From: Pseudomonas sp. N40(2020)
GTDB taxonomy: Bacteria > Pseudomonadota > Gammaproteobacteria > Pseudomonadales > Pseudomonadaceae
DNA length: 64,000 nt
NCBI RefSeq assembly: GCF_014472415.1
Contig: NZ_JACSZV010000032.1
Span: 1-64,000 of the forward strand
Direction of reading: 5' to 3'
In this document: positions 26,502 through 34,705 of the stretch, piece after piece
How the letters are laid out: each line of letters opens with the position of its first letter
How positions within the stretch are numbered: the stretch's first letter is position 1
Notes under the pieces: model-generated
Seen by the model: the letters and a program-made list of their open reading frames with translations, nothing else
Database searches by the model: none
Told to the model about the DNA's origin: nothing
Program-made: the position numbers and the translations under genes

Positions 26502-27041
26502 ATGGCACGACTAAAAGAGATTTACCGGAAGGAAATCGCTCCGAAACTTAAGGAAGAACTTAAGCTTTCGAACGTGATGGAAGTTCCGCGCGTTACAAAG
26601 ATCACCCTGAACATGGGTCTGGGCGAAGCGATCGGCGACAAAAAAGTCATCGAGCACGCTGTTGCTGACCTGGAAAAGATCACCGGCCAGAAAGTCGTTG
26701 TGACCTACGCTCGTAAATCCATCGCTGGCTTCAAAGTCCGCGAAGGATGGCCGATCGGCGTCAAGGTGACTCTGCGCCGTGAGCGTATGTACGAGTTCCT
26801 GGATCGTCTGCTGTCGATCTCCCTGCCTCGGGTTCGCGACTTCCGCGGCCTGAATGCCAAGTCCTTCGATGGTCGTGGTAACTACAGCATGGGCGTGAAA
26901 GAGCAGATCATTTTCCCGGAAATCGACTACGACAAGATCGATGCTCTCCGCGGTCTGGACATTACCCTGACCACCACTGCCAAGAACGATGATGAAGGCC
27001 GCGCTCTGCTGCGTGCTTTCAAATTCCCGTTCCGCAACTGA
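26502..27041 (+). CDS. rplE: Large-subunit ribosomal protein uL5
   Basis: L5 binds 5S rRNA in the central protuberance. It has 179 aa with [19 protein letters not shown] (about 75-93) and the conserved C-terminus [12 protein letters not shown]. Confidence 0.97.
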
Positions 27042-27054
27042 TTGGAGTAGGAAA

Positions 27055-27360
27055 ATGGCCAAGAAGAGCATGAAAAACCGTGAGCTGAAGCGTCAGCTCA
27101 CCGTTGCCAAGTACGCCACCAAGCGTGCAGCGCTGAAAGCTATCATCGTCGATCTGAACGCAAGTCCAGAAGCGCGTTGGGAAGCTACCGTAGCTCTGCA
27201 GAAGCAACCACGTGACGCAAGCGCTTCGCGCATGCGTAACCGTTGCCGCCTGACTGGTCGTCCGCACGGCGTTTACCGCAAGTTCGGCCTTGGCCGTAAC
27301 AAGCTGCGTGAAGCTGCAATGCGTGGTGACGTTCCAGGTCTGGTTAAAGCCAGCTGGTAA
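27055..27360 (+). CDS. rpsN: Small-subunit ribosomal protein uS14, zinc-free type
   Basis: S14 helps assemble the 30S head. It has 101 aa from the ATG at 27055 behind TTGGAGTAGGAAA and lacks the CxxC pairs of the short zinc form. C-terminal [20 protein letters not shown] is conserved. Two hairpins and a promoter follow before rpsH. Confidence 0.97.
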
Positions 27361-27376
27361 TCGTTGTCAAAGCCTT

Positions 27377-27406
27377 GATGGTCGGGTTTGCAAGAACCTG
27401 ACCATC
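27377..27406 (+). other. First hairpin after rpsN
   Basis: GATGGTCGGGTT pairs with AACCTGACCATC (12 bp, one G-T) around TGCAAG. No T tract follows. It lies 15 bases upstream of the stronger inverted repeat at 27421. Confidence 0.6.
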
Positions 27407-27420
27407 GGTGGCCTTGAATG

Positions 27421-27454
27421 TGAATCAAGCCCCTTTTGGGGCTTGATTCATTTC
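27421..27454 (+). terminator. Second hairpin after rpsN, terminator-like
   Basis: A 13-bp perfect inverted repeat TGAATCAAGCCCC/GGGGCTTGATTCA with a TTTT loop, followed by TTTCTGG. The tail is short, so termination may be partial. The TTGATT in its 3' arm doubles as the -35 of the next promoter. Confidence 0.65.
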
Positions 27455-27471
27455 TGGGGTGTGTCTAGAAT
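27443..27471 (+). promoter_or_regulatory. Promoter ahead of rpsH
   Basis: TTGATT (27443-27448), a 17-base spacer and TAGAAT (27466-27471). The spacer carries TCTGGGGTGT in the same register as the S10 promoter. The -35 lies inside the preceding hairpin arm. Confidence 0.65.
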
Positions 27472-27569
27472 GACCGGCTCGCCTGAGCCCGTGTTGTTCA
27501 TGCCCGGAAGTTCTCGGCGACAAGTAGTAGCCGCAAGGCTAATTTTTCTGTTTTAGGAGCGTCTAGCCC

Positions 27570-27962
27570 ATGAGTATGCAGGACCCGTTAGCGGACATGC
27601 TAACTCGAATCCGTAATGCCCAGATGGCTGAAAAGTCTGTCGTAAGCATGCCGTCTTCCACGCTGAAGGTGGCTGTAGCAAAAGTCCTGAAGGACGAAGG
27701 TTACATCGCGGATTTTCAGATCACCACCGACGCTAAGCCGTCGTTGTCCATCTCGCTGAAGTACTTCGAAGGCCGTCCGGTTATCGAAGAAGTGAAGCGC
27801 GTTAGTCGTCCAGGCCTGCGTCAGTACAAGTCCGTTGAAGATCTGCCGAAAGTTCGTGGCGGTCTTGGCGTGTCTATCGTCTCCACCAACAAAGGTGTGA
27901 TGACGGATCGTGCTGCGCGCGCTGCCGGTGTCGGCGGCGAAGTTCTTTGCACTGTGTTCTAA
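27570..27962 (+). CDS. rpsH: Small-subunit ribosomal protein uS8
   Basis: S8 is a primary 16S-binding protein and, in E. coli, the translational repressor of the spc operon. It has 130 aa starting MSMQDPLADMLTRIRNAQ and ending GVGGEVLCTVF. It has its own leader of about 98 bases. Confidence 0.97.
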   Translation: MSMQDPLADMLTRIRNAQMAEKSVVSMPSSTLKVAVAKVLKDEGYIADFQITTDAKPSLSISLKYFEGRPVIEEVKRVSRPGLRQYKSVEDLPKVRGGLGVSIVSTNKGVMTDRAARAAGVGGEVLCTVF

Positions 27963-27974
27963 GGGGGGATAAGC

Positions 27975-28508
27975 ATGTCTCGCGTCGCTAAGAACCCCGT
28001 TAAGCTGCCAGCCGGTGTCGAAGTAAAATTCGCAGGCCAACAGCTTTCGGTGAAGGGTGCCAAGGGCACTCTTGAACTGAACATCCATTCGTCCGTTGAG
28101 ATCGTTGAAGAAGCTGGTGAGCTGCGTTTTGCTGCTCGCAATGGCGATCAACAGACTCGCGCAATGGCCGGTACCACGCGTGCGTTGGTAAACAACATGG
28201 TCCAAGGCGTAAGCCAAGGCTTCGAGCGCAAGCTCCAGCTGGTCGGTGTTGGTTACAAAGCGCAAGCAAAAGGTCAGGTTTTGAACCTGGCTCTTGGCTT
28301 CTCGCACCCAGTGGATTACGAACTGCCGGAAGGCATCACCGCTGAGACTCCTAGCCAGACCGATATCCTGATCAAGGGCATCGACAAGCAGCTGGTAGGT
28401 CAAGTGGCCGCCGAGATCCGCGACTTCCGTCCACCAGAGCCGTACAAAGGCAAAGGTGTGCGCTACGCGGACGAAGTCGTCCGTCGTAAAGAAGCCAAGA
28501 AGAAGTAG
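27975..28508 (+). CDS. rplF: Large-subunit ribosomal protein uL6
   Basis: L6 lies near the sarcin-ricin loop. It has 177 aa with two tandem folds and the C-terminal motif RPPEPYKGKGVRY. It is separated from rpsH by 12 bases. Confidence 0.97.
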   Translation: MSRVAKNPVKLPAGVEVKFAGQQLSVKGAKGTLELNIHSSVEIVEEAGELRFAARNGDQQTRAMAGTTRALVNNMVQGVSQGFERKLQLVGVGYKAQAKGQVLNLALGFSHPVDYELPEGITAETPSQTDILIKGIDKQLVGQVAAEIRDFRPPEPYKGKGVRYADEVVRRKEAKKK

Positions 28509-28518
28509 GGCATAGCAA

Positions 28519-28869
28519 ATGACCGACAAAAAAGTTACTCGACTGCGTCGCGCTCGCAAAGCACGCCTGAAAATGCACGAACTCGAAGTCGTGCGTCTCT
28601 GCGTGTTCCGCTCTTCGCAGCACATCTACGCCCAGGTCATCTCGGCCGACGGCAACAAAGTCCTGGCAAGCGCCTCGACTTTGGATAAAGAACTGCGTGA
28701 TGGTGCCACTGGCAACATCGACGCGGCCACAAAGGTTGGCCAGCTGGTCGCTACGCGTGCTAAGGCCGCTGGCGTCTCGCAAGTGGCTTTCGACCGCTCT
28801 GGCTTCAAGTACCACGGCCGCGTTAAAGCGCTGGCTGATGCTGCTCGTGAAGCTGGGCTGGAGTTCTAA
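28519..28869 (+). CDS. rplR: Large-subunit ribosomal protein uL18
   Basis: L18 binds 5S rRNA with L5. It has 116 aa with basic N-terminus RLRRARKARLKM and C-terminus FDRSGFKYHGRVKALADAAR. Confidence 0.97.
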   Translation: MTDKKVTRLRRARKARLKMHELEVVRLCVFRSSQHIYAQVISADGNKVLASASTLDKELRDGATGNIDAATKVGQLVATRAKAAGVSQVAFDRSGFKYHGRVKALADAAREAGLEF

Positions 28870-28872
28870 GTT

Positions 28873-29373
28873 ATGTCAAATAACGACCAAAAGCGCGACG
28901 AAGGCTACATTGAGAAGCTGGTTCAAGTTAACCGCGTAGCCAAAACCGTTAAAGGCGGCCGTATCTTCACTTTCACCGCGTTGACCGTGGTTGGTGATGG
29001 TAAGGGGCGTGTTGGCTTCGGCCGTGGCAAGTCGCGTGAAGTGCCTGCTGCGATCCAGAAGGCAATGGAAGCTGCTCGCCGCAACATGATTCAAGTTGAC
29101 CTGAATGGCACCACTCTGCAGTACGCAATGAAGTCCGCTCACGGCGCTTCGAAGGTGTACATGCAGCCTGCTTCTGAAGGTACCGGTATCATCGCTGGCG
29201 GCGCTATGCGTGCTGTTCTCGAAGTTGCGGGCGTTCAGAACGTTCTGGCCAAGTGCTACGGCTCGACTAACCCGGTAAACGTGGTTCACGCCACTTTCAA
29301 AGGTTTGAAAGCTATGCAGTCTCCTGAATCCATTGCCGCCAAGCGTGGCAAAAGCGTCAAGGAGATCTTCTGA
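28873..29373 (+). CDS. rpsE: Small-subunit ribosomal protein uS5
   Basis: S5 lies on the back of the 30S and affects fidelity and spectinomycin sensitivity. It has 166 aa with double-stranded RNA-binding segment [19 protein letters not shown] (about 12-30) and [15 protein letters not shown]. The spectinomycin-contact loop looks wild type. Confidence 0.97.
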
Positions 29374-29375
29374 TC

Positions 29376-29552
29376 ATGGCTACCGTTAAAGTAACGCTGA
29401 TCAAAAGCATGACCGGCCGCATCCCTAACCACAAACTGTGCGTTAAGGGTCTGGGTCTGCGTCGCATCGGTCACACTGTAGAAGTCCAGGATACTCCCGA
29501 GAATCGCGGGATGATCAACAAGGCTTACTACATGCTGCGTGTCGAGGGTTAA
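29376..29552 (+). CDS. rpmD: Large-subunit ribosomal protein uL30
   Basis: A 58-residue open frame from ATG 29376 (two bases after the rpsE stop) to TAA 29550-29552. It begins [20 protein letters not shown] and contains [20 protein letters not shown], the L30 signature. It is three bases from rplO. Confidence 0.96.
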
Positions 29553-29555
29553 TCG

Positions 29556-29993
29556 ATGAAACTCAATGATCTGAGTCCAGCGCCGGGTTCCCGTCGTGAA
29601 AAGCATCGTCCGGGCCGTGGTATCGGTAGCGGTTTGGGTAAGACTGGTGGCCGTGGCCACAAAGGTCAGACCTCCCGCTCCGGTGGCACCATTGCTCCAG
29701 GCTTTGAAGGCGGTCAACAGCCGCTGCATCGTCGCCTGCCGAAGTTCGGTTTCGTTTCCCTGAAAGCCATGGACCGCGCAGAAGTGCGTCTGTCCGAGCT
29801 GGCTAAAGTGGAAGGCGACATCGTCACCGTGCAGTCCCTGAAAGATGCCAACGTGATCAACGTCAACGTACAGCGTGTGAAAATCATGCTGTCCGGTGAA
29901 GTGACTCGCGCTGTCACTATCGGCAAGGGAATCGGCGCCACCAAAGGTGCGCGTGCGGCTATCGAAGCAGCTGGCGGCAAGTTCGAGGAATAA
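29556..29993 (+). CDS. rplO: Large-subunit ribosomal protein uL15
   Basis: L15 is a late-assembly protein with a Gly/Arg-rich N-terminus (SRREKHRPGRGIGSGLGKTG). It has 145 aa. Its TAA directly abuts the secY ATG. Confidence 0.97.
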   Translation: MKLNDLSPAPGSRREKHRPGRGIGSGLGKTGGRGHKGQTSRSGGTIAPGFEGGQQPLHRRLPKFGFVSLKAMDRAEVRLSELAKVEGDIVTVQSLKDANVINVNVQRVKIMLSGEVTRAVTIGKGIGATKGARAAIEAAGGKFEE

Positions 29994-31322
29994 ATGGCTA
30001 AGCAAGGTGCTCTCTCTGCGCTCGGCAAAGGCGGTATGTCTGAACTCTGGGCTCGTCTGCGTTTTCTGTTCCTGGCGATTATCGTCTACCGAATAGGCGC
30101 ACACATCCCGGTTCCAGGTATCAACCCGGACCGACTCGCAGAACTGTTTCGACAGAATGAGGGGACCATTCTTAGCTTGTTCAACATGTTCTCCGGCGGC
30201 GCGCTGGAACGGATGAGCATCTTTGCATTGGGGATCATGCCGTACATTTCGGCATCGATCATCATGCAACTGATGACAGCCGTCAGCCCGCAGCTGGAAC
30301 AGTTGAAGAAGGAAGGTGAAGCTGGGCGTCGCAAGATTGCTCAGTACACCCGCTACGGCACTGTCGTTCTCGCTCTCGTTCAGGCAATTGGCATGTCCAT
30401 TGGTCTGGCGGGGCAGGGCGTATCGTTCACTGGTGACTTTAGCTTCCATTTCGTCGCGGTATCCACTTTTGTGGCTGGTGCGATGTTTATGATGTGGCTG
30501 GGTGAGCAGATTACTGAGCGTGGTGTTGGCAACGGTATCTCGATGTTGATTTTCGCAGGTATCGTCGCCGGTCTTCCGAGAGCGATCGGGCAGTCTTTCG
30601 AGTCTGCGCGTCAGGGTGATATCAACATTTTTGCCCTGGTTGCGATCGGTTTGCTGGCAGTAGCGATTATCGGTTTTGTGGTGTTCATTGAGCGTGGTCA
30701 GCGTCGTATTGCTGTTCACTACGCCAAGCGTCAGCAGGGCCGCAAGGTCTTTGCTGCGCAGACTAGCCACTTGCCGCTGAAGGTGAACATGGCCGGTGTT
30801 ATTCCGGCTATTTTCGCGAGCAGCATTTTGCTGTTCCCGGCTTCGTTGGGTACCTGGTTCGGTCAGTCTGAAGGTATGGGCTGGTTGCAGGACATCTCGC
30901 AGTCGATCGCTCCTGGTCAGCCGTTGAATATTCTGCTGTTTAGTGCAGGGATTATTTTCTTCTGCTTCTTCTATACGGCGTTGATGTTCAATCCGAAAGA
31001 CGTAGCGGAAAACCTGAAGAAGTCCGGTGCCTTTATTCCGGGCATCCGTCCAGGCGAACAGTCGGCGCGCTACATTGATGGCGTTCTGACCCGTTTGACC
31101 CTGTTCGGTGCTCTATATATGACGGCCGTATGTCTGTTGCCCCAGTTCCTGGTGGTTGCGGCAAACGTTCCGTTCTACCTTGGCGGGACCTCGTTGCTGA
31201 TCGTGGTCGTGGTTGTGATGGACTTCATGTCCCAAGTACAATCGCACCTCGTTTCGCACCAGTACGAATCCCTGATGAAGAAAGCCAACCTGAAGGGTTA
31301 CGGCAGCGGCATGTTGCGCTGA
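29994..31322 (+). CDS. secY: Protein translocase channel subunit SecY
   Basis: SecY is the ten-helix inner-membrane channel for protein export and insertion. It has 442 aa with the SecY signature IYRIGAHIPVPGINPDRL (about 29-46), the plug region after it and conserved cytoplasmic loops. Location in the spc operon between rplO and rpmJ is universal in this group. Confidence 0.97.
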   Translation: MAKQGALSALGKGGMSELWARLRFLFLAIIVYRIGAHIPVPGINPDRLAELFRQNEGTILSLFNMFSGGALERMSIFALGIMPYISASIIMQLMTAVSPQLEQLKKEGEAGRRKIAQYTRYGTVVLALVQAIGMSIGLAGQGVSFTGDFSFHFVAVSTFVAGAMFMMWLGEQITERGVGNGISMLIFAGIVAGLPRAIGQSFESARQGDINIFALVAIGLLAVAIIGFVVFIERGQRRIAVHYAKRQQGRKVFAAQTSHLPLKVNMAGVIPAIFASSILLFPASLGTWFGQSEGMGWLQDISQSIAPGQPLNILLFSAGIIFFCFFYTALMFNPKDVAENLKKSGAFIPGIRPGEQSARYIDGVLTRLTLFGALYMTAVCLLPQFLVVAANVPFYLGGTSLLIVVVVVMDFMSQVQSHLVSHQYESLMKKANLKGYGSGMLR

Positions 31323-31349
31323 GTACCCATAAGGTTCGAGGAGTTGGTG

Positions 31350-31466
31350 ATGAAAGTTCGTGCATCGGTGAAAAAGCTGTGCCGTAACTGCAAGATTATT
31401 CGCCGCGAAGGTGTTGTTCGAGTAATTTGCAGCGCGGAACCGCGTCACAAACAGCGCCAAGGCTGA
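31350..31466 (+). CDS. rpmJ: Large-subunit ribosomal protein bL36, zinc type
   Basis: A 38-residue open frame, [20 protein letters not shown] at its start and [13 protein letters not shown] at its end. The CxxC, Cys and His set is that of the zinc-binding L36. A GAGGAG ribosome site lies upstream, and it ends the spc group. Confidence 0.96.
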
Positions 31467-31484
31467 GTGTGATTGTGCTTCAAG

Positions 31485-31514
31485 CCCGGTAGCTAGTGCG
31501 CTACCGGGTTGATT
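31485..31514 (+). terminator. Hairpin between rpmJ and rpsM
   Basis: CCCGGTAGC/GCTACCGGG, a 9-bp perfect stem with a six-base loop, followed by TTGATTATTTGTT. The T-rich tail is also the -35 of the rpsM promoter. Confidence 0.65.
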
Positions 31515-31537
31515 ATTTGTTATTACAGCGATATTAT
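31509..31537 (+). promoter_or_regulatory. Promoter of the alpha operon
   Basis: TTGATT (31509-31514), a 17-base spacer and TATTAT (31532-31537), 59 bases before rpsM. Confidence 0.7.
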
Positions 31538-31596
31538 CTCGCGCCCTATTTCTTGGCTTCCGGGGCGTAGGTAGCTGTCAATTGGAGTCCCACTGA

Positions 31597-31953
31597 ATGG
31601 CCCGTATTGCAGGCGTTAACATTCCAGATAACAAGCATACTGTTATCTCGCTGACCTACATCTATGGTGTTGGTCGCACTACTGCGCAGAAGATCTGTGC
31701 AGTGACTGGGGTAAACCCAGCAGCAAAGATCAAAGATCTGAGCGACGAGCAAATTGAACAGCTGCGTGGCGAAGTGGCGAAGTTCACCACTGAAGGTGAC
31801 CTGCGTCGCGAAATCAACATGAAAATCAAGCGCTTGATGGACCTCGGTTGCTATCGCGGTCTGCGTCATCGTCGCGGTCTTCCAGTGCGCGGTCAGCGTA
31901 CCAAGACCAACGCGCGTACCCGTAAAGGTCCGCGTAAGCCGATCCGCAAGTAA
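31597..31953 (+). CDS. rpsM: Small-subunit ribosomal protein uS13
   Basis: S13 contacts the 50S and P-site tRNA. It has 118 aa starting MARIAGVNIPDNKHTVISLT and ending with the basic tail RTKTNARTRKGPRKPIRK. First gene of the alpha operon. Confidence 0.97.
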   Translation: MARIAGVNIPDNKHTVISLTYIYGVGRTTAQKICAVTGVNPAAKIKDLSDEQIEQLRGEVAKFTTEGDLRREINMKIKRLMDLGCYRGLRHRRGLPVRGQRTKTNARTRKGPRKPIRK

Positions 31954-31983
31954 TCGCCCCAGCGAATCGACAGGAATTTAATC

Positions 31984-32373
31984 ATGGCAAAACCTGCTGC
32001 TCGTCCTCGTAAAAAAGTTAAAAAGACAGTGGTTGATGGCATCGCCCACATCCATGCATCTTTTAACAACACCATCGTGACCATTACCGACCGTCAAGGT
32101 AACGCTCTTTCCTGGGCTACCTCCGGTGGTTCGGGTTTCCGCGGTTCCCGCAAGTCCACCCCGTTTGCTGCTCAAGTAGCTGCTGAACGTGCTGGTCAAG
32201 CTGCGCTGGAATATGGCCTGAAAAACCTCGACGTTAATGTCAAAGGTCCAGGTCCAGGTCGTGAATCCGCAGTCCGCGCTTTGAACGGCTGTGGCTACAA
32301 GATCGCCAGCATCACCGACGTGACGCCAATCCCGCACAACGGGTGCCGTCCGCCGAAGAAGCGCCGCGTGTAA
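31984..32373 (+). CDS. rpsK: Small-subunit ribosomal protein uS11
   Basis: S11 lines the mRNA exit site. It has 129 aa with AHIHASFNNTIVTITDRQGN and the C-terminal PHNGCRPPKKRRV. Confidence 0.97.
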   Translation: MAKPAARPRKKVKKTVVDGIAHIHASFNNTIVTITDRQGNALSWATSGGSGFRGSRKSTPFAAQVAAERAGQAALEYGLKNLDVNVKGPGPGRESAVRALNGCGYKIASITDVTPIPHNGCRPPKKRRV

Positions 32374-32391
32374 TCCAGGAGATTGTAAAGA

Positions 32392-33012
32392 ATGGCTCGT
32401 TACATTGGTCCAAAATGCAAACTCGCTCGTCGCGAAGGCACCGATCTCTTTCTGAAGAGCGGCGTGCGCGCGATCGAATCGAAGTGCAACATTGAAGCAG
32501 CACCTGGTATCCACGGCCAACGCCGCGGTCGCCAGTCCGACTACGGCACCCAACTGCGTGAAAAGCAGAAGGTCCGTCGTATCTACGGCGTTCTCGAGCG
32601 TCAGTTCAGCGGCTACTACAGAGAAGCTGCTGGCAAAAAAGGTGCAACTGGTGAAAACCTGCTGCAACTGCTCGAATGCCGTCTGGACAACGTTGTATAC
32701 CGTATGGGCTTTGGTTCGACTCGTGCCGAATCCCGTCAGCTGGTATCGCACAAGTCGATCAGCGTTAACGGTCAGACCGTAAACGTTCCGTCGTATCAGG
32801 TTCGTGCTGGTGACGTGGTTGCAGTTCGCGAGAAAGCAAAAAACCAACTTCGCATTGTCCAAGCTCTCGATCTGTGTGCCCAACGTGGCCGCGTAGAATG
32901 GGTAGAAGTAGACACTGAGAAGAAGTCGGGCGTTTTCAAGAACGTTCCTGCTCGCAGTGATCTGTCCGCCGACATCAACGAAAGCCTGATTGTCGAGCTC
33001 TACTCCAAGTAA
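32392..33012 (+). CDS. rpsD: Small-subunit ribosomal protein uS4
   Basis: S4 is a primary assembly protein; in E. coli it represses the alpha operon. It has 206 aa with an S4 RNA-binding domain (about 96-160, containing SRQLVSHKSISVNGQTVNVP). Confidence 0.97.
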   Translation: MARYIGPKCKLARREGTDLFLKSGVRAIESKCNIEAAPGIHGQRRGRQSDYGTQLREKQKVRRIYGVLERQFSGYYREAAGKKGATGENLLQLLECRLDNVVYRMGFGSTRAESRQLVSHKSISVNGQTVNVPSYQVRAGDVVAVREKAKNQLRIVQALDLCAQRGRVEWVEVDTEKKSGVFKNVPARSDLSADINESLIVELYSK

Positions 33013-33034
33013 GGGCTAGAAAATAGGTGCATCC

Positions 33035-34036
33035 ATGCAGATTTCGGTAAATGAGTTCCTGACACCCCGCCATATTGATGTGCAGGTTGTCAGTCCAACC
33101 CGCGCCAAGATCACACTCGAGCCTCTCGAGCGTGGTTTTGGCCACACCCTGGGCAACGCGCTGCGACGCATCCTGTTGTCCTCAATGCCCGGCTGCGCAG
33201 TAGTCGAGGCCGAGATTGACGGTGTGCTCCACGAGTACAGCGCCATCGAAGGTGTACAGGAAGACGTAATTGAAATCCTGTTGAACCTTAAAGGTCTGGC
33301 CATCAAGCTGCACGGTCGTGACGAAGTTACGCTGACCTTGTCGAAGAAGGGTTCGGGGGTGGTTACCGCTGCCGATATTCAGCTGGATCATGATGTCGAG
33401 ATCGTTAATCCCGATCACGTAATCGCTAACCTGGCGTCTAACGGCGCCCTGAACATGAAGCTCACCGTAGCTCGTGGTCGTGGTTATGAACCAGCCGACT
33501 CGCGTCAGAGCGATGAAGATGAAAGCCGCAGCATCGGTCGCTTGCAGCTTGACTCTTCGTTCAGCCCGGTTCGCCGTATTGCATACGTGGTGGAAAACGC
33601 CCGTGTCGAGCAGCGTACCAACCTGGACAAGCTGGTTATTGATCTGGAAACCAACGGTACTCTGGATCCTGAAGAGGCTATCCGCCGCGCTGCAACCATT
33701 CTGCAACAGCAGTTGGCTGCGTTCGTCGACCTCAAGGGTGACAGTGAGCCAGTGGTTGTCGAGCAGGAAGACGAGATCGATCCGATCCTGCTTCGCCCGG
33801 TTGACGATCTGGAACTGACTGTACGTTCGGCTAACTGCCTTAAGGCGGAAAACATCTACTACATCGGCGACCTGATTCAGCGTACCGAAGTAGAGCTGTT
33901 GAAGACTCCGAACCTGGGCAAGAAATCCTTGACTGAAATCAAGGACGTTCTGGCCTCCCGCGGTCTGTCCCTCGGCATGCGCCTCGACAACTGGCCGCCT
34001 GCAAGTCTTAAGAAGGACGACAAGGCGACTGCCTGA
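33035..34036 (+). CDS. rpoA: DNA-directed RNA polymerase alpha subunit
   Basis: RpoA has an N-terminal dimerisation domain (LERGFGHTLGNALRRILLSS near 31-50) that assembles polymerase. Its C-terminal domain (about 250-325, ELTVRSANCLKAENIYYIGD and LLKTPNLGKKSLTEIKDVL) binds UP elements and activators. It is complete at 333 aa. Confidence 0.98.
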   Translation: MQISVNEFLTPRHIDVQVVSPTRAKITLEPLERGFGHTLGNALRRILLSSMPGCAVVEAEIDGVLHEYSAIEGVQEDVIEILLNLKGLAIKLHGRDEVTLTLSKKGSGVVTAADIQLDHDVEIVNPDHVIANLASNGALNMKLTVARGRGYEPADSRQSDEDESRSIGRLQLDSSFSPVRRIAYVVENARVEQRTNLDKLVIDLETNGTLDPEEAIRRAATILQQQLAAFVDLKGDSEPVVVEQEDEIDPILLRPVDDLELTVRSANCLKAENIYYIGDLIQRTEVELLKTPNLGKKSLTEIKDVLASRGLSLGMRLDNWPPASLKKDDKATA

Positions 34037-34078
34037 TCGTCGTAATCACCGAACGTAGTGTTTGGTAAGGAATGAACC

Positions 34079-34465
34079 ATGCGTCATCGTAAAAGTGGTC
34101 GTCACCTGAGCCGCACCAGCTCGCACCGCAAGGCCATGTTCCAAAACATGGCGGTGTCGCTGTTCGAGCACGAGCTGATCAAAACTACTCTGCCAAAAGC
34201 CAAAGAACTGCGTCGCGTTGCTGAGCCGCTGATCACTCTGGCCAAGACAGACAGCCTGGCTAACCGCCGTCTGGCTTTCGACCGTACTCGTTCGAAAGCT
34301 ATCGTTGGTAAGCTCTTCAACGACCTGGGCAAGCGTTACGCTACCCGTGAGGGTGGCTACCTGCGCATCCTCAAGTGCGGTTTCCGCGCTGGCGACAACG
34401 CGCCTATGGCGTACGTCGAGTTGGTTGATCGTGCTACTGCCGGCGAAGCTGTATCCGCCGAGTAA
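34079..34465 (+). CDS. rplQ: Large-subunit ribosomal protein bL17
   Basis: L17 lies near the tunnel exit. It has 128 aa starting [20 protein letters not shown]. Last gene of the alpha operon, followed by a strong terminator. Confidence 0.97.
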
Positions 34466-34485
34466 GACGTCAGTCTGAAACGAAG

Positions 34486-34510
34486 AACCGGGCCTAGTGC
34501 CCGGTTTTTT
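34486..34510 (+). terminator. Alpha operon terminator
   Basis: AACCGGGC/GCCCGGTT with a five-base loop followed by six T. It closes the ribosomal superoperon. Confidence 0.93.
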
Positions 34511-34581
34511 GTGCCCGCAAGAAAATGCGCTGTTCGTACAAGCTTCCGACACAGTTCTGTTGGCACTATGTGCTGGTAAAC

Positions 34582-34596
34582 ATAATTAGTAATTAT
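34582..34596. promoter_or_regulatory. AT-rich palindrome upstream of katA
   Basis: ATAATTA-G-TAATTAT is a perfect 7+1+7 inverted repeat in the 195-base gap before katA. Catalase genes of this type answer to OxyR and sometimes Fur. The sequence does not decide between them, and no convincing tetrad OxyR site was recognised. Confidence 0.35.
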
Positions 34597-34705
34597 CTAT
34601 CGATGTCTGCAAGTTAATGAATTTGTAGGTGTCACGTTGATGATCAATAATTCACACCAAGCCGATTAGCCGGCAGTTCCAAGACTGACAGAGGAAGAAG
34701 TCCGT

